DNA of 64,000 nucleotides from Pseudomonas sp. FEN (GCF_904067045.1 NZ_CAJFDC010000001.1:1-64000), one strand, 5' to 3'. Counted from the first letter of the stretch, positions 24,027 through 33,373 are shown. The notes: generated by a model from the letters alone, not told the origin. Made by a program: numbers and translations.

Positions 24027-24842
24027 TCAGCGCGCCGCGCCCAGCCGGCCCTTCTCATCGGAAAAGACAATCTCGACCCGACGATTCTGCGCTCGTCCGC
24101 GCTCGGTGGCGTTCACATCCACCGGGTACTGGTCGCCATAGCCTTCGACCTGGATGCGCTTGTCGTCGATCCCCAGGTCCACCAACATATCGGCCACCGA
24201 CTGCGCGCGCTCACGGGACAGTTGCAGGTTACTGTCCGGATCGCCCGTGCTGTCGGTATAGCCCTCAATACGGACGATGCGCCGCGGGTTGAGCTGGAGA
24301 AACTGTGCCAGCTTGAGCACCGTGCGATTGGCCGAGTTCTTCAACTCCGCCTCGCCAGTGTCGAACAACACATCGCCGAGGGTCATCACCAGGCCGCGAT
24401 CTTTCTGGTTACTGGTCAAACTGGCGATCTGCTCTTCCACCCACTTGCCCTGCTGCTGCACGCTGAGCAACTTGCTTTCGCGCAAGGCCAGTTGCAGGCG
24501 TTGACGCTCCAGCTCCAGCTTCGCCGCCCGCTCCTGGTTCAGCGCGGTTTCGGTATGCTCACGGGCAATGTCGGCGTAACGCTCGCTCAGGTAGGCATAG
24601 TGCTCGACATCAGCGGCGCTGCCCAGATAGCCGGACAGGCGCTCGGCCCGGGCCAGGGACTCACCGGCACGGATCACATCCCTGGGCGCGAAACGCAGCA
24701 CATTGGCGTCTTCCTTGACCTTCTGAAAGCTCGCCGACGCCGCCTGCAAGGCCGCCTCGCTATCGTTCTGGCCGGCACAGCCATACAGGCCGACACACGC
24801 CAGCAACAGCAGGCCGCCGGCCCTTGCGCTCGAATGGATCAT
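24027..24842 (-). CDS. OmpA-family outer-membrane lipoprotein
   Basis: 271 residues. Lipobox LYGC near residue 22; a long coiled-coil stretch (~90-160, AKLELERQRLQLALRESKL); then the OmpA C-terminal peptidoglycan-binding domain with FDTGEAELKNSANRTVLKLAQF, IEGYTDSTGDPDSNLQLSRERAQSV, and GYGDQYPV, and the NRRVEIVF end. The lipoprotein links the outer membrane to peptidoglycan. Last gene of the solute-binding protein, DUF4398, OmpA unit; it overlaps the DUF4398 gene by 4 bases. Confidence 0.9.
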   Translation of the reverse strand: MIHSSARAGGLLLLACVGLYGCAGQNDSEAALQAASASFQKVKEDANVLRFAPRDVIRAGESLARAERLSGYLGSAADVEHYAYLSERYADIAREHTETALNQERAAKLELERQRLQLALRESKLLSVQQQGKWVEEQIASLTSNQKDRGLVMTLGDVLFDTGEAELKNSANRTVLKLAQFLQLNPRRIVRIEGYTDSTGDPDSNLQLSRERAQSVADMLVDLGIDDKRIQVEGYGDQYPVDVNATERGRAQNRRVEIVFSDEKGRLGAAR

Positions 24843-25195
24843 TGAGCCGCCTCCAGTTGCTTGTGCAAGCGGGTGATGCGGCTGTTGAGCAGCGCGACCT
24901 GTTCCTGGCTTTTCTCGGTCAGTACCCGGGCTTCGGCCAGGCGCGCATCCAGTTCAGCCTGCTCGGCCTTGCGCCGGGCGCCACGGAACGCCTGCTCGGC
25001 CATATTGGCCTTGGCCCGGCGGAACTTGTCCTCGGCCTGTTTCAGTTCCGCGACATCGTTGGCGTTGGCCCCGACGGCATGGGCCTGCTCGATGGCGCGC
25101 TCGGTCAGGCGCATTTGCTCATTCGGCGCCGGATCGGTTGCACAGCCCGCCAGCGCCAGCACGGCCAGGGCAGCAAATAGAGGTCGAATACTCAC
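24839..25195 (-). CDS. DUF4398 lipoprotein
   Basis: 118 residues. Signal and lipobox LALAGC near residue 18; the rest is a helical repeat rich in Ala/Glu/Arg (EQMRLTERAIEQAHAVGAN and AEQAELDARLAEARVLTEK). DUF4398 proteins are paired with OmpA-like lipoproteins, as here, and the pair probably forms a cell-envelope module. Located 10 bases after the solute-binding protein gene. Confidence 0.85.
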   Translation of the reverse strand: MSIRPLFAALAVLALAGCATDPAPNEQMRLTERAIEQAHAVGANANDVAELKQAEDKFRRAKANMAEQAFRGARRKAEQAELDARLAEARVLTEKSQEQVALLNSRITRLHKQLEAAQ

Positions 25196-25205
25196 AAGAA
25201 AATCC

Positions 25206-26027
25206 CTACGGTTTGGGGGCGCCGACCGGTTGCAATTGCGCCTTCCAACGCTCCAGATTGCGCTGCAGCGCGGCTTCGGTCAGGCCGGACGCGGGCAATT
25301 CTGTCATCTTTTTCGCCAACTGTCCGCGCAACCAGGGGTCATTGCAGGCCGAGTTGTGGGAAACGGCGAGAAACAGCCCCGGCTGGTCGACCGGTTGCGG
25401 ATGGGCCTCGATATCGTTGGCCATGCCCAGGGCCTGGGTCGTGACCATGCCGGCATAACGTCCGGCCAGCACGTATTCGACCTCGCCCAGCAACAGTTTG
25501 TGCAAGGCCGGGGTCAGACTTGGCGTGCGCCGCAGGCTCAGGCGCTCCTGGCTGAAGGCACTGAACGACTGGGTCATCCGGGCCTTTTCCGAGACCGCCC
25601 CGGCGTGCCCGTGCAGATCCTCGACGCTGTTGTAGACCAGGGGCGAATCCTTGCGGGTCCAGACCAGGAAATCGTTTTGCAGCAGCGCCGGGTGGATGTA
25701 GTCCAGCGAGTCCAATTCGTCGAGTGCGAGGGGGGCATCCAGCAACAGGTCCATGCGCCCGCTGCGCACCTCGGCCTGGGCCTCGGAGCGCCTGCCGCCG
25801 TAGAGCACCTCGACCTTGAGCCCCAACTCCACCGCCACCTGGCGCAGCAGGTCGGCGCTGGCGCCGATCAGGTGCGCCGGGTCCTGCGGATCGCGCCACA
25901 GGTATGGCGGCGCATCCGGGCTGCCGGTGACGATCAGGCGCTCGCATTTGCCCAGCGCCAGGGCCTCCGGGGCCAACACGGGCAAACCCAGCAGTAGCGA
26001 CAGCGCGGTGGCGCGAAGCCTGTCCAT
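25206..26027 (-). CDS. Periplasmic solute-binding protein (amino-acid type, family 3)
   Basis: 273 residues. Signal peptide MDRLRATALSLLLGLPVLA; the body has the family 3 periplasmic binding fold (CERLIVTGSPDAPPYLW, then GASADLLRQVAVELGLKVE and YAGMVTTQALG). No ABC permease or ATPase genes adjoin; instead it leads an envelope-lipoprotein operon, so it may act as a sensor or periplasmic binder (inference). Confidence 0.82.
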   Translation of the reverse strand: MDRLRATALSLLLGLPVLAPEALALGKCERLIVTGSPDAPPYLWRDPQDPAHLIGASADLLRQVAVELGLKVEVLYGGRRSEAQAEVRSGRMDLLLDAPLALDELDSLDYIHPALLQNDFLVWTRKDSPLVYNSVEDLHGHAGAVSEKARMTQSFSAFSQERLSLRRTPSLTPALHKLLLGEVEYVLAGRYAGMVTTQALGMANDIEAHPQPVDQPGLFLAVSHNSACNDPWLRGQLAKKMTELPASGLTEAALQRNLERWKAQLQPVGAPKP

Positions 26028-26075
26028 GAGGTGAATCTCCTACAGGGGAACGCAGCATTCGGTCGATGATCTCGA

Positions 26076-26103
26076 AAAAAAACCCGGCCAGAAGGCCGGG
26101 TTC
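26076..26103 (-). terminator. Terminator of etfBA
   Basis: AACCCGGCC and GGCCGGGTT form a 9-bp stem with a 4-nt loop; TTTTTTTT follows on the minus strand. Confidence 0.88.
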
Positions 26104-26125
26104 TCTTATAAGCGAAGCCGCTGGA

Positions 26126-27055
26126 TCAGACCAGCTTCTCGAACTCGGGTACCGCCTCGAACAGGTCCGCCACCAGGCCGTAATCAGCCACCTGGAAGAT
26201 CGGTGCCTCTTCGTCCTTGTTGATCGCGACGATCACCTTGGAGTCCTTCATACCAGCCAGATGCTGGATCGCGCCGGAGATACCGACGGCAATGTACAGC
26301 TGTGGAGCGACGATCTTGCCGGTCTGGCCGACCTGCATGTCGTTCGGTACGAAACCGGCGTCGACCGCGGCGCGGGAAGCACCGACGGCAGCGCCCAGCT
26401 TGTCGGCCAGGGCGTACAGGTGCTTGAAGTTGTCACCGTTCTGCATGCCGCGACCGCCGGAAACGACGATCTTGGCGGCGGTCAGTTCCGGACGATCGGA
26501 CTTGGCCAGCTCTTCGCCGACGAAGCTGGAGATGCCAGCATCATGGGCAGCGGCAACGGCTTCAACAGCGGCCGAACCACCAACAGCTGCAACCGGGTCG
26601 AAACCAGTGGCACGCACGGTGATCACTTTCACGGCGGCGGTCGATTGCACGGTAGCGATGGCGTTACCGGCGTAGATCGGACGCTTGAAGGTGTCAGCGC
26701 TTTCGACCGAGATGATCTCGGAGATCTGGTCAACGTCCAGTGCAGCGGCGACGCGCGGCAGGATGTTTTTGCCATTGGAAGTGGCGGCAGCCAGGATGTG
26801 GCTGTAGCCCTTGCCCAGTTCGGCTACCAGCGGAGCGACGTTTTCCGGCAGTTGATGCGCGTAGGCGGCGTTGTCGGCCACCAGCACTTTAGCCACGCCA
26901 GCGACTTTCGCAGCGGCTTCAGCCACGGCGCCAGCGCCCTGGCCTGCAACCAGCAGGTGGATGTCGCCGCCGATTTTGGCAGCGGCGGCAACGGTGTTCA
27001 GCGTGGCCGGGGCCAGCACTTTGTTATCGTGTTCGGCGATTACCAAGATAGTCAT
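26126..27055 (-). CDS. etfA: Electron transfer flavoprotein alpha subunit
   Basis: 309 residues. [19 protein letters not shown] is the N-terminal strand; the FAD domain follows with [11 protein letters not shown] near residue 205, then [37 protein letters not shown], and NKDEEAPIF. With EtfB it accepts electrons from acyl-CoA dehydrogenases and passes them to ETF-QO. Two bases after etfB, same operon. Confidence 0.96.
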   Translation of the reverse strand: MTILVIAEHDNKVLAPATLNTVAAAAKIGGDIHLLVAGQGAGAVAEAAAKVAGVAKVLVADNAAYAHQLPENVAPLVAELGKGYSHILAAATSNGKNILPRVAAALDVDQISEIISVESADTFKRPIYAGNAIATVQSTAAVKVITVRATGFDPVAAVGGSAAVEAVAAAHDAGISSFVGEELAKSDRPELTAAKIVVSGGRGMQNGDNFKHLYALADKLGAAVGASRAAVDAGFVPNDMQVGQTGKIVAPQLYIAVGISGAIQHLAGMKDSKVIVAINKDEEAPIFQVADYGLVADLFEAVPEFEKLV

Positions 27056-27057
27056 GA

Positions 27058-27807
27058 TTAGATTACCTTCGCTTCGTTTTTCAGTTTCTCGACCAGTTCA
27101 GCCACCGATTTGACCTTGATGCCTGCGCTGCGCGCAGCAGGCGCTTCGACTTTCACGGTCTTGTTGGTGGAGGCGGTGGAAACGCCCAAAGCATCCGGAG
27201 TCAGCACTTCGAGAGGCTTCTTCTTGGCTTTCATGATGTTTGGCAGGGACGCATAGCGCGGCTCGTTCAAACGCAGGTCGGTGGTGATGATGGCCGGCAG
27301 TTTCAGGGAAACGGTCTGCGCGCCGCCGTCGATTTCGCGGGTCACAGCTACGCTGTCGCCGCTGATTTCGACTTTGGAAGCGAACGTGCCCTGGCCGTAA
27401 CCGCTCAACGCAGCGAGCATCTGGCCAGTCTGGTTGTTGTCGCTGTCGATGGCTTGTTTACCAAGGATCACCAGTTGAGGCTGTTCCTTGTCGACAACGG
27501 CTTTGAGCAGTTTGGCAACGGCCAGGGAAGTCAGATCTTCGGCGGATTCGACGAGGATGGCGCGGTCGGCACCCAGAGCCAGCGCGGTGCGCAGTTGCTC
27601 CTGGGCGGTGGACGGGCCGACGGAGACGACGACGATCTCAGTCACCACGCCTTTTTCTTTCAGGCGCACCGCTTCTTCCACTGCGATTTCGCAGAACGGG
27701 TTCATCGACATCTTGACGTTGGCGAGGTCGACGCCGGAATTGTCCGCCTTGACACGAACCTTGACGTTGTAATCGACAACGCGTTTGACAGCTACAAGAA
27801 CCTTCAT
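27058..27807 (-). CDS. etfB: Electron transfer flavoprotein beta subunit
   Basis: 249 residues. [20 protein letters not shown] starts the family; [30 protein letters not shown] and [21 protein letters not shown] (AMP-binding region) follow. Forms the ETF heterodimer with EtfA. The partner ETF-QO gene is divergent, so the shared intergenic region probably controls both. Confidence 0.96.
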   Translation of the reverse strand: MKVLVAVKRVVDYNVKVRVKADNSGVDLANVKMSMNPFCEIAVEEAVRLKEKGVVTEIVVVSVGPSTAQEQLRTALALGADRAILVESAEDLTSLAVAKLLKAVVDKEQPQLVILGKQAIDSDNNQTGQMLAALSGYGQGTFASKVEISGDSVAVTREIDGGAQTVSLKLPAIITTDLRLNEPRYASLPNIMKAKKKPLEVLTPDALGVSTASTNKTVKVEAPAARSAGIKVKSVAELVEKLKNEAKVI

Positions 27808-28200
27808 GGATTCCTCGTTACTCTCCGGTGAAAAGGAAATCGCCAGGACTGACCTGGCGGTTGATGCTCATCGGCGCACGACTCCATAAGAAGCACAAGG
27901 GCACCTCCAAAAACGCCGGCACTTGAAGCGAAAACACCGCTGCCGACCAGCCTATACCGTCCGTCGGACGCGACTGGGCAGTCATGAACCGTCAAGGCGT
28001 GTAAACTCCGCGCCAGAACGGCATGCCGCTGTACTTTTCACTGCCTTCGCCCTGTCTTTAGAGGGGCTCCTGAATCCTGGATTCAGCCTACGGCGAGCGT
28101 GAAACCGCCCGTATCTTGACCGGAACGCCCATTCCGGTCAATACGACAAAATGGCCAGTCATAAGCCGCGCTTCTTTGATTTCTCTAGCCTGCAGCGAAT
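27808..28200. other. etfB/ETF-QO divergent region
   Basis: About 390 bases without a gene. It contains a perfect 10-bp inverted repeat, TTGACCGGAA/TTCCGGTCAA with a 6-nt loop, at 28116-28141, of unknown role (operator or hairpin). Confidence 0.5.
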
Positions 28201-28204
28201 TCAA

Positions 28205-28216
28205 ACAAACGTTTGT
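28205..28216. promoter_or_regulatory. TetR-type operator upstream of ETF-QO
   Basis: ACAAACGTTTGT, a perfect 12-bp palindrome, ending 2 bases before the -35 at 28218. Its half-site resembles the C/GAAAC..GTTTG/C type bound by fatty-acid regulators such as PsrA (inference). Confidence 0.55.
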
Positions 28217-28217
28217 A

Positions 28218-28246
28218 TTGGACGCTGGTAGTGGTGTAGATATAAT
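28218..28246 (+). promoter_or_regulatory. Strong sigma-70 promoter of ETF-QO
   Basis: TTGGAC (28218), 17-bp spacer, TATAAT (28241): near-consensus, pointing to the ETF-QO gene about 120 bases downstream. Confidence 0.8.
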
Positions 28247-28368
28247 GCGCCGCCTAGAGAGAAAGATGTCTTATCCGAGCTCCTCTTCCCGACGCGGAGC
28301 AGGAATACTGGAGCGGGCACCAAACCTCCAATCAGAAAAAAATGTGAGCCTTGAGTAGGAGAGAGTCT

Positions 28369-30033
28369 GTGGAACGCGAATACATGGAATTCGACGTGGT
28401 CATCGTCGGTGCCGGCCCCGCAGGCCTGTCCGCCGCTTGCCGGCTGAAACAGAAAGCGGCCGAAGCGGGTCAGGAAATCAGCGTCTGCGTCGTGGAGAAA
28501 GGTTCCGAGGTCGGTGCCCACATCCTTTCCGGCGCGGTGTTCGAGCCACGGGCCCTGAACGAACTGTTCCCGGACTGGAAGGAACTCGGCGCGCCGCTGA
28601 ACACCCCCGTCAAGCGCGACGACATCTATGTCCTGCGCAGCAACGAAACCTCGACCAAGGTTCCCGACTTCTTTGTGCCCAAGACCATGCACAACGAAGG
28701 CAACTACATCATCTCCCTGGGTAACCTGTGCCGCTGGCTGGCCCAGCAGGCCGAGAACCTGGGCGTGGAGATCTACCCCGGCTTCGCCGCCCAGGAAGCG
28801 CTGTTCGACGACAACGGCGTGGTCCGCGGGATCATCACTGGCGACCTGGGTGTCGACCGGGAAGGCAAGCCGAAGGAAGGCCTGTACACCCCCGGCATGG
28901 AACTGCGCGGCAAGTACACGCTGTTCGCCGAAGGCTGCCGTGGGCATATCGGCAAGCAACTGATTTCGCGTTTCAAGCTCGACAGCGACGCCGATGCCCA
29001 GCACTACGGCATCGGCCTGAAAGAAATCTGGGAAATCGATCCGGCCAAGCATGAGCCCGGCCTGGTGGTGCACACCGCCGGTTGGCCGCTGGACATCATG
29101 AGCGCCGAGAACACTGGTGGCTCGTTCCTCTACCACCTGGAAAACAACCAGGTGGTGGTCGGCCTGATCGTCGACCTGTCCTACGGCAATACCTACCTGT
29201 CGCCGTTCGACGAATTCCAGCGCCTCAAGCACCACCCGGTGCTCAAGCAATACCTGGAAGGTGGCAAGCGCATCAGCTACGGTGCCCGCGCCATCTGCAA
29301 GGGCGGCCTGAACTCGCTGCCGAAGATGGTTTTCAAGGGCGGCGCGCTGATCGGCTGCGACCTGGGCACCCTGAACTTCGCCAAGATCAAGGGCAGCCAT
29401 ACCGCGATGAAGTCCGGCATGCTGGCGGCCGAAGCCGTGGCCGCGAAGCTGCTGGCCGGTGCCGAGGGCGGTGACGAACTGAACACCTACGTCGAGTCGT
29501 TCAAGGCCAGCTGGCTGTATGAAGAACTGTTCGCCAGCCGCAACTTCGGCCCGGCGATGCACAAGTTCGGGCCGATCGTTGGTGCCGGTTTCAACTGGCT
29601 CGACCAGAACCTCTTTGGCGGCAAACTGCCGTTCACCCTGCACGACACCCAGCCGGACTACGCCTGCCTGAAGTTGGCGGCCAACAGCCAGAAGATCGAC
29701 TACCCGAAACCGGACGGCAAGCTCAGCTTCGACAAGCTCAGCTCGGTATTCATCTCCGGCACCAACCATGAAGAAGAGCAGCCCTGCCACCTGAAGCTGG
29801 CCGACCCGAGCATCCCGCTCACCAAGAACCTGCCGCTCTATGATGAACCGGCGCAGCGTTACTGCCCGGCGGGCGTGTATGAGGTGATCACCCAGGAAGA
29901 CGGCGAGAAGCGTTTCCAGATCAACGCCCAGAACTGCGTGCACTGCAAGACCTGCGACATCAAGGACCCGTCGCAGAACATCACCTGGGTCACCCCGGAA
30001 GGCGCCGGCGGCCCGACTTACCCGAACATGTAA
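28369..30033 (+). CDS. Electron transfer flavoprotein-ubiquinone oxidoreductase
   Basis: 554 residues from the GTG at 28369 (GGAGAGAG upstream; an in-frame ATG 18 bases earlier is less suitable). FAD-binding VVIVGAGPAGLSAACRL at the N terminus; the quinone- and membrane-facing middle; the [4Fe-4S] domain at the C terminus with CPAGVYEV, NCVHCKTCDIKDP and the typical GGPTYPNM end. Passes ETF electrons to ubiquinone in the inner membrane. Divergent from etfBA. The -580-aa minus-strand ORF across it is a shadow. Confidence 0.95.
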   Translation: MEREYMEFDVVIVGAGPAGLSAACRLKQKAAEAGQEISVCVVEKGSEVGAHILSGAVFEPRALNELFPDWKELGAPLNTPVKRDDIYVLRSNETSTKVPDFFVPKTMHNEGNYIISLGNLCRWLAQQAENLGVEIYPGFAAQEALFDDNGVVRGIITGDLGVDREGKPKEGLYTPGMELRGKYTLFAEGCRGHIGKQLISRFKLDSDADAQHYGIGLKEIWEIDPAKHEPGLVVHTAGWPLDIMSAENTGGSFLYHLENNQVVVGLIVDLSYGNTYLSPFDEFQRLKHHPVLKQYLEGGKRISYGARAICKGGLNSLPKMVFKGGALIGCDLGTLNFAKIKGSHTAMKSGMLAAEAVAAKLLAGAEGGDELNTYVESFKASWLYEELFASRNFGPAMHKFGPIVGAGFNWLDQNLFGGKLPFTLHDTQPDYACLKLAANSQKIDYPKPDGKLSFDKLSSVFISGTNHEEEQPCHLKLADPSIPLTKNLPLYDEPAQRYCPAGVYEVITQEDGEKRFQINAQNCVHCKTCDIKDPSQNITWVTPEGAGGPTYPNM

Positions 30034-30046
30034 GTCTCCCCCGAAA

Positions 30047-30072
30047 CAAAAGGCCCCCGGAGGGGCCTTTTC
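30047..30072 (+). terminator. Terminator of ETF-QO
   Basis: AAAAGGCCCC/GGGGCCTTTT stem with a 4-5 nt loop, then TCG. Confidence 0.8.
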
Positions 30073-30105
30073 GTTGCCCGGGATAAACCGCCCGGGTACC
30101 GAGCC

Positions 30106-30477
30106 TCAGTCCAGCCCCACCTCCACCTGATCGCCGTTCAGGCGCACCGGCCAGACCCGCAAGCGCTGTTCTGGATACTCGATGCAGGTGCCATCCTCCA
30201 GGCGAAAGTGCTGCTTATATAAAGGCGAGGCGATCACCAACTCGCCCTTCAGCGTCCCGACGATGCCACGACCAATGACATTGGCCCCCGATTTCGGATC
30301 GCGGTTATCGATGGCAAAGACCTGCTCGCCACCCTCGCCGAGCGGCAGATGGAACAGCGCCACCTGGGCACCGTCGAGCCAGGCCACCACGCCGGAGTCG
30401 GCCACCAGGTCAGCGCGGCTGCACAGGGTTTTCCATTCGACGGCGTTCTGGGTGCGTACCGCTGTGGTCAGGTTCAT
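30106..30477 (-). CDS. nirD: Nitrite reductase (NADH) small subunit
   Basis: 123 residues, Rieske-like fold: VEWKTLCSRADLVADSGVVAWLDGAQVALFHL, IDNRDPKSGANVIGRGIVG, and LRVWPV near the end. Lacks the Rieske Cys/His ligands, as other NirD proteins do, so it binds no cluster. Partner of NirB in cytoplasmic reduction of nitrite to ammonium. Its start overlaps the nirB stop (TGATG). Confidence 0.95.
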   Translation of the reverse strand: MNLTTAVRTQNAVEWKTLCSRADLVADSGVVAWLDGAQVALFHLPLGEGGEQVFAIDNRDPKSGANVIGRGIVGTLKGELVIASPLYKQHFRLEDGTCIEYPEQRLRVWPVRLNGDQVEVGLD

Positions 30478-33038
30478 CAGTTCATCTCCTCGGTGACAGG
30501 GATCAGGTGCAGTTCGTGGGCACGGACCGGACGACGCTGGCCACGCTCATGGACAAAGTGGATGGAAGGATCGCCACCGGCCTCATTGACGAAGGTGCGG
30601 AAGCGCTTGAGCTTCTCAGGGTCCTGCAGGGCGTTGGCCCATTCGCACTGGTAGCGATCGATCAGCAAGTGCATCTGCGCCTCCAGTTCATCGGCCAGGC
30701 CCAGACTGTCCTCGATGATCACCGCCTTGAGATAGTCCAGGCCGCCTTCCAGGCTTTCACGCCACACCGAGGTGCGCTGCAAACGGTCGGCGGTACGGAT
30801 GTAGAACATCAGGAAGCGGTCGATGTAGCGGATCAGGGTGGCGTCATCCAGATCGGTGGCGAACAGTTCGGCATGCCGCGGACGCATGCCACCGTTACCG
30901 GCAACGTAAAGGTTCCAACCCTTGTCGGTGGCGATCACGCCGATGTCCTTGCTCTGCGCTTCGGCACATTCGCGAGTGCAGCCGGAGACCGCGAGCTTGA
31001 ACTTGTGCGGCGCGCGCACGCCCTTGTAGCGGTTCTCCAGGACCAGGGCCATGCCGACGCTGTCCTGCACGCCATAACGGCACCAGGTGCTGCCGACGCA
31101 GGACTTCACCGTGCGCAGCGATTTGCCATAGCCGTGTCCGGTTTCAAAGCCGGCGTCCACCAGCTCACCCCAGATCTGCGGCAACTGGTGCAATTGGGCA
31201 CCGAACAGATCGATACGCTGACCACCGGTGATCTTGGTGTAGAGATCGTATTTCTTCGCCACCGCGCCCAGGGCAATCAGCTTGTCCGGGGTGATCTCGC
31301 CGCCGGCGATACGCGGAATGATCGAATAGGTACCGTTTTTCTGCATGTTGGCCATGAAGGTGTCATTGGTATCCTGCAGCGGCACCAGGGCAGGATCCAT
31401 GATCGGCTGGTTCCAGCACGAGGCAAGGATCGAAGCCACCGCCGGCTTGCAGATATCGCAACCGAGATGCCCCTTGCCATGGCCGGACAGCAACGCGTCG
31501 AAGGACTCGATGCGCTCGACCCGGACAATCGCGTAAAGCTCCTGGCGGGTATAGGCGAAATGCTCGCACAGGCTCTTGTCCACGCTGACGCCGCGGGCGC
31601 TCAACTCATGCTCGAACACCTGCTTGAGCAGCGCGCTGCAGCCGCCGCAGCCGGTGGCCGCGCGGGTGCAGGACTTGAGCTCGGCGAGGTCGCTGCAACC
31701 GCTGTCGATGGCCGAGCAGATCGCGCCTTTGCTGACGTTATGGCAGGAACACACGGTAGCGCTCGCCGGCAAGGCGTCCACGCCCAGGGCCGGCGCGCCC
31801 TCGCCCAGCGGCAGGATCAGCCCGGCCGGATCGGCGGGCAGGTCGATGCCGTTGCTGACATATTGCAGCAGGGTGTCATAATAGCTGTTGTCACCGACCA
31901 GCACCGCGCCCAGGGCGCGCTTGCCGTCGGCGGACACCACCAGGCGCCGGTAGCTGGCGCTGGATTCGTCGATGAAGCGGTAGCTGCGGGCTCCCGGCGT
32001 GGCGCCGTGGGCATCGCCAATGGAGCCGACATCGACGCCGAGCAGTTTCAGCTTGGTCGACATGTCCGCGCCCATGAACGGCTCGCTGTCTTCGCCACAG
32101 AGTTGCGTGGCGACCGCGCGGGCCATCTGGTAGCCCGGGGCGACCAGGCCGAAGATCCCACCATTCCACGCCGCGCATTCGCCGATGGCGTAGATGGCCG
32201 GGTCACTGCTGCCACACTGGCTGTCGATGGCCACCCCGCCACGCGGACCGAGCTCCAGGCCGCACTGCCGGGCCAGGGCATCCTGCGGACGGATGCCGGC
32301 GGAAAATACAATCAGGTCGGTCTCGAGGAATTCGTCCGCGGCAAAGTTCATCCGATAGCGGTATTCGCTGCCGGCGCTGATCGACTGGGTGCCGCGCGAC
32401 AGATGCACGCTGACCCCCAGCGCCTCGATCCGGTCCTTGAGCGCCTGGCCGCCTTGCTCATCCAGCTGCACCGGCATCAGTCGCGGCGCGAATTCCACCA
32501 CATGGGCTTCCAGGCCCAGGGACTTCAGGGCATTGGCCGCTTCCAGGCCCAACAGGCCGCCGCCGACCACCACGCCACGCCGGGCATTTTTGGCCGCGTC
32601 ACGGATACGGTCGAGATCGCCCAAGGTGCGATACACCAGCCGCGAGTCGCCCTCGGCGCCTTCGATCGGCGGGACAAAGGGAAAGGAACCGGTCGCCAGC
32701 ACCAGCTTGTCATAAGCCACAGCCCCTTCGCTGGTGATCACCTCGCGGCGTGCCCGGTCGATTTCCAGCACCGCACGGCCCAGGTGCAAGGTCACACCCG
32801 GGGTCTGGTACAGGGAGATGTCGCCCAGGGCCAGCGCCTGCGCATCGCGGCCACTGAAGTATTCGGACAGGTGCACGCGGTCGTAGGCACGCTGCGGCTC
32901 TTCGCTGAAGACATGAATCTGAAAATGCGCCAGGGCACCGCGCTCGACCAATTGCTCGACGCAGTGATGACCCACCATGCCGTTGCCGATCACCACCAAC
33001 GTTTGCAGGGTATTCGAGGTCGCTGAATAGCTGTTCAT
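30477..33038 (-). CDS. nirB: Nitrite reductase (NADH) large subunit
   Basis: 853 residues from the ATG at 33038. FAD/NAD oxidoreductase domain at the N terminus (VVIGNGMVGHHC, then GGGLLGLEAA), BFD-like [2Fe-2S] at ~420-480 (CSCHNVSKGAIC with CTRAATGCGGC), then the sulfite/nitrite reductase half with the siroheme-[4Fe-4S] ligands CVGSTWC and SGCTREC. Reduces nitrite to ammonium with NADH. Its leader carries a sigma-54 promoter and an attenuator (see 33080-33261). The long plus-strand ORF opposite (839 aa) is a GC-rich shadow. Confidence 0.96.
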   Translation of the reverse strand: MNSYSATSNTLQTLVVIGNGMVGHHCVEQLVERGALAHFQIHVFSEEPQRAYDRVHLSEYFSGRDAQALALGDISLYQTPGVTLHLGRAVLEIDRARREVITSEGAVAYDKLVLATGSFPFVPPIEGAEGDSRLVYRTLGDLDRIRDAAKNARRGVVVGGGLLGLEAANALKSLGLEAHVVEFAPRLMPVQLDEQGGQALKDRIEALGVSVHLSRGTQSISAGSEYRYRMNFAADEFLETDLIVFSAGIRPQDALARQCGLELGPRGGVAIDSQCGSSDPAIYAIGECAAWNGGIFGLVAPGYQMARAVATQLCGEDSEPFMGADMSTKLKLLGVDVGSIGDAHGATPGARSYRFIDESSASYRRLVVSADGKRALGAVLVGDNSYYDTLLQYVSNGIDLPADPAGLILPLGEGAPALGVDALPASATVCSCHNVSKGAICSAIDSGCSDLAELKSCTRAATGCGGCSALLKQVFEHELSARGVSVDKSLCEHFAYTRQELYAIVRVERIESFDALLSGHGKGHLGCDICKPAVASILASCWNQPIMDPALVPLQDTNDTFMANMQKNGTYSIIPRIAGGEITPDKLIALGAVAKKYDLYTKITGGQRIDLFGAQLHQLPQIWGELVDAGFETGHGYGKSLRTVKSCVGSTWCRYGVQDSVGMALVLENRYKGVRAPHKFKLAVSGCTRECAEAQSKDIGVIATDKGWNLYVAGNGGMRPRHAELFATDLDDATLIRYIDRFLMFYIRTADRLQRTSVWRESLEGGLDYLKAVIIEDSLGLADELEAQMHLLIDRYQCEWANALQDPEKLKRFRTFVNEAGGDPSIHFVHERGQRRPVRAHELHLIPVTEEMN

Positions 33039-33077
33039 AGGAAGCATCCGTCAAGGCCAATCCGGTTTTTCGAAAGC

Positions 33078-33115
33078 AAAAAAAAGCGCCCGGAACCAAA
33101 AAGGTTCCAGGCGCC
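33078..33115 (-). terminator. Attenuator terminator in the nirB leader
   Basis: On the minus strand GCGCCTGGAACC pairs with GGTTCCGGGCGC (12 bp, one U.G) around a T5 loop, followed by T8. It sits about 40 bases before the nirB start, inside the leader. Confidence 0.9.
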
Positions 33116-33123
33116 TTTGCCTG
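33108..33123 (-). promoter_or_regulatory. ANTAR-type hairpin P2 of the nirB leader
   Basis: CAGGC-AAAGGC-GCCTG: a 5-bp stem and a 6-nt loop with A1 and G4, the NasT target signature. Its 3' strand is part of the terminator's 5' arm, so the two exclude each other. Confidence 0.7.
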
Positions 33124-33184
33124 TTCGTGCTGCCGGCCCGTGGGCCCGACGCAGTCATGTTCACCCGGGCCAGTTGTGGCCAAA

Positions 33185-33200
33185 CGATCGCCGTTGATCG
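33185..33200 (-). promoter_or_regulatory. ANTAR-type hairpin P1 of the nirB leader
   Basis: CGATC-AACGGC-GATCG, a 5-bp stem with an A1/G4 hexaloop. The loop sequence AACGGC is the same as in P1 of the transporter leader. P1 and P2 are about 60 bases apart here, more than in the other leaders. Confidence 0.6.
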
Positions 33201-33245
33201 ACGGGGCGTCCCACTCGCGGCTTCGCGGTGAGGTACAAGCGGCTA

Positions 33246-33261
33246 TGCATCGCTTGTGCCA
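33246..33261 (-). promoter_or_regulatory. Sigma-54 promoter of nirBD
   Basis: TGGCAC-N5-ATGCA on the minus strand (GG and GC with 10 bases between), start expected near 33236. Confidence 0.75.
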
Positions 33262-33333
33262 CATTGAGGTCGGCGGCTTGTCAAGGGCTTGCCCCAATAC
33301 CCATCGGTCAGGAACGGCCCTCAGGCCTGGCCA

Positions 33334-33373
33334 GGATTTGTGGCGAGCGGGCTGGCCCGCTCGCCACAAATCC
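33334..33373. repeat. Long perfect palindrome (REP-like) in the nir/nas intergenic region
   Basis: GGATTTGTGGCGAGCGGG and its perfect complement 4 bases later: an 18-bp stem, of the gtggcgagcggg type common in P. fluorescens genomes. Confidence 0.8.

Noticed and set aside
28201..29943. 580-aa minus-strand ORF opposite ETF-QO
   Set aside because: GC-rich shadow frame; the plus strand encodes an unmistakable ETF-QO with Fe-S cysteines.
30507..33026. 839-aa plus-strand ORF opposite nirB
   Set aside because: Shadow of nirB, rich in His/Gln/Arg/Val as expected for the antisense of a GC-rich gene.
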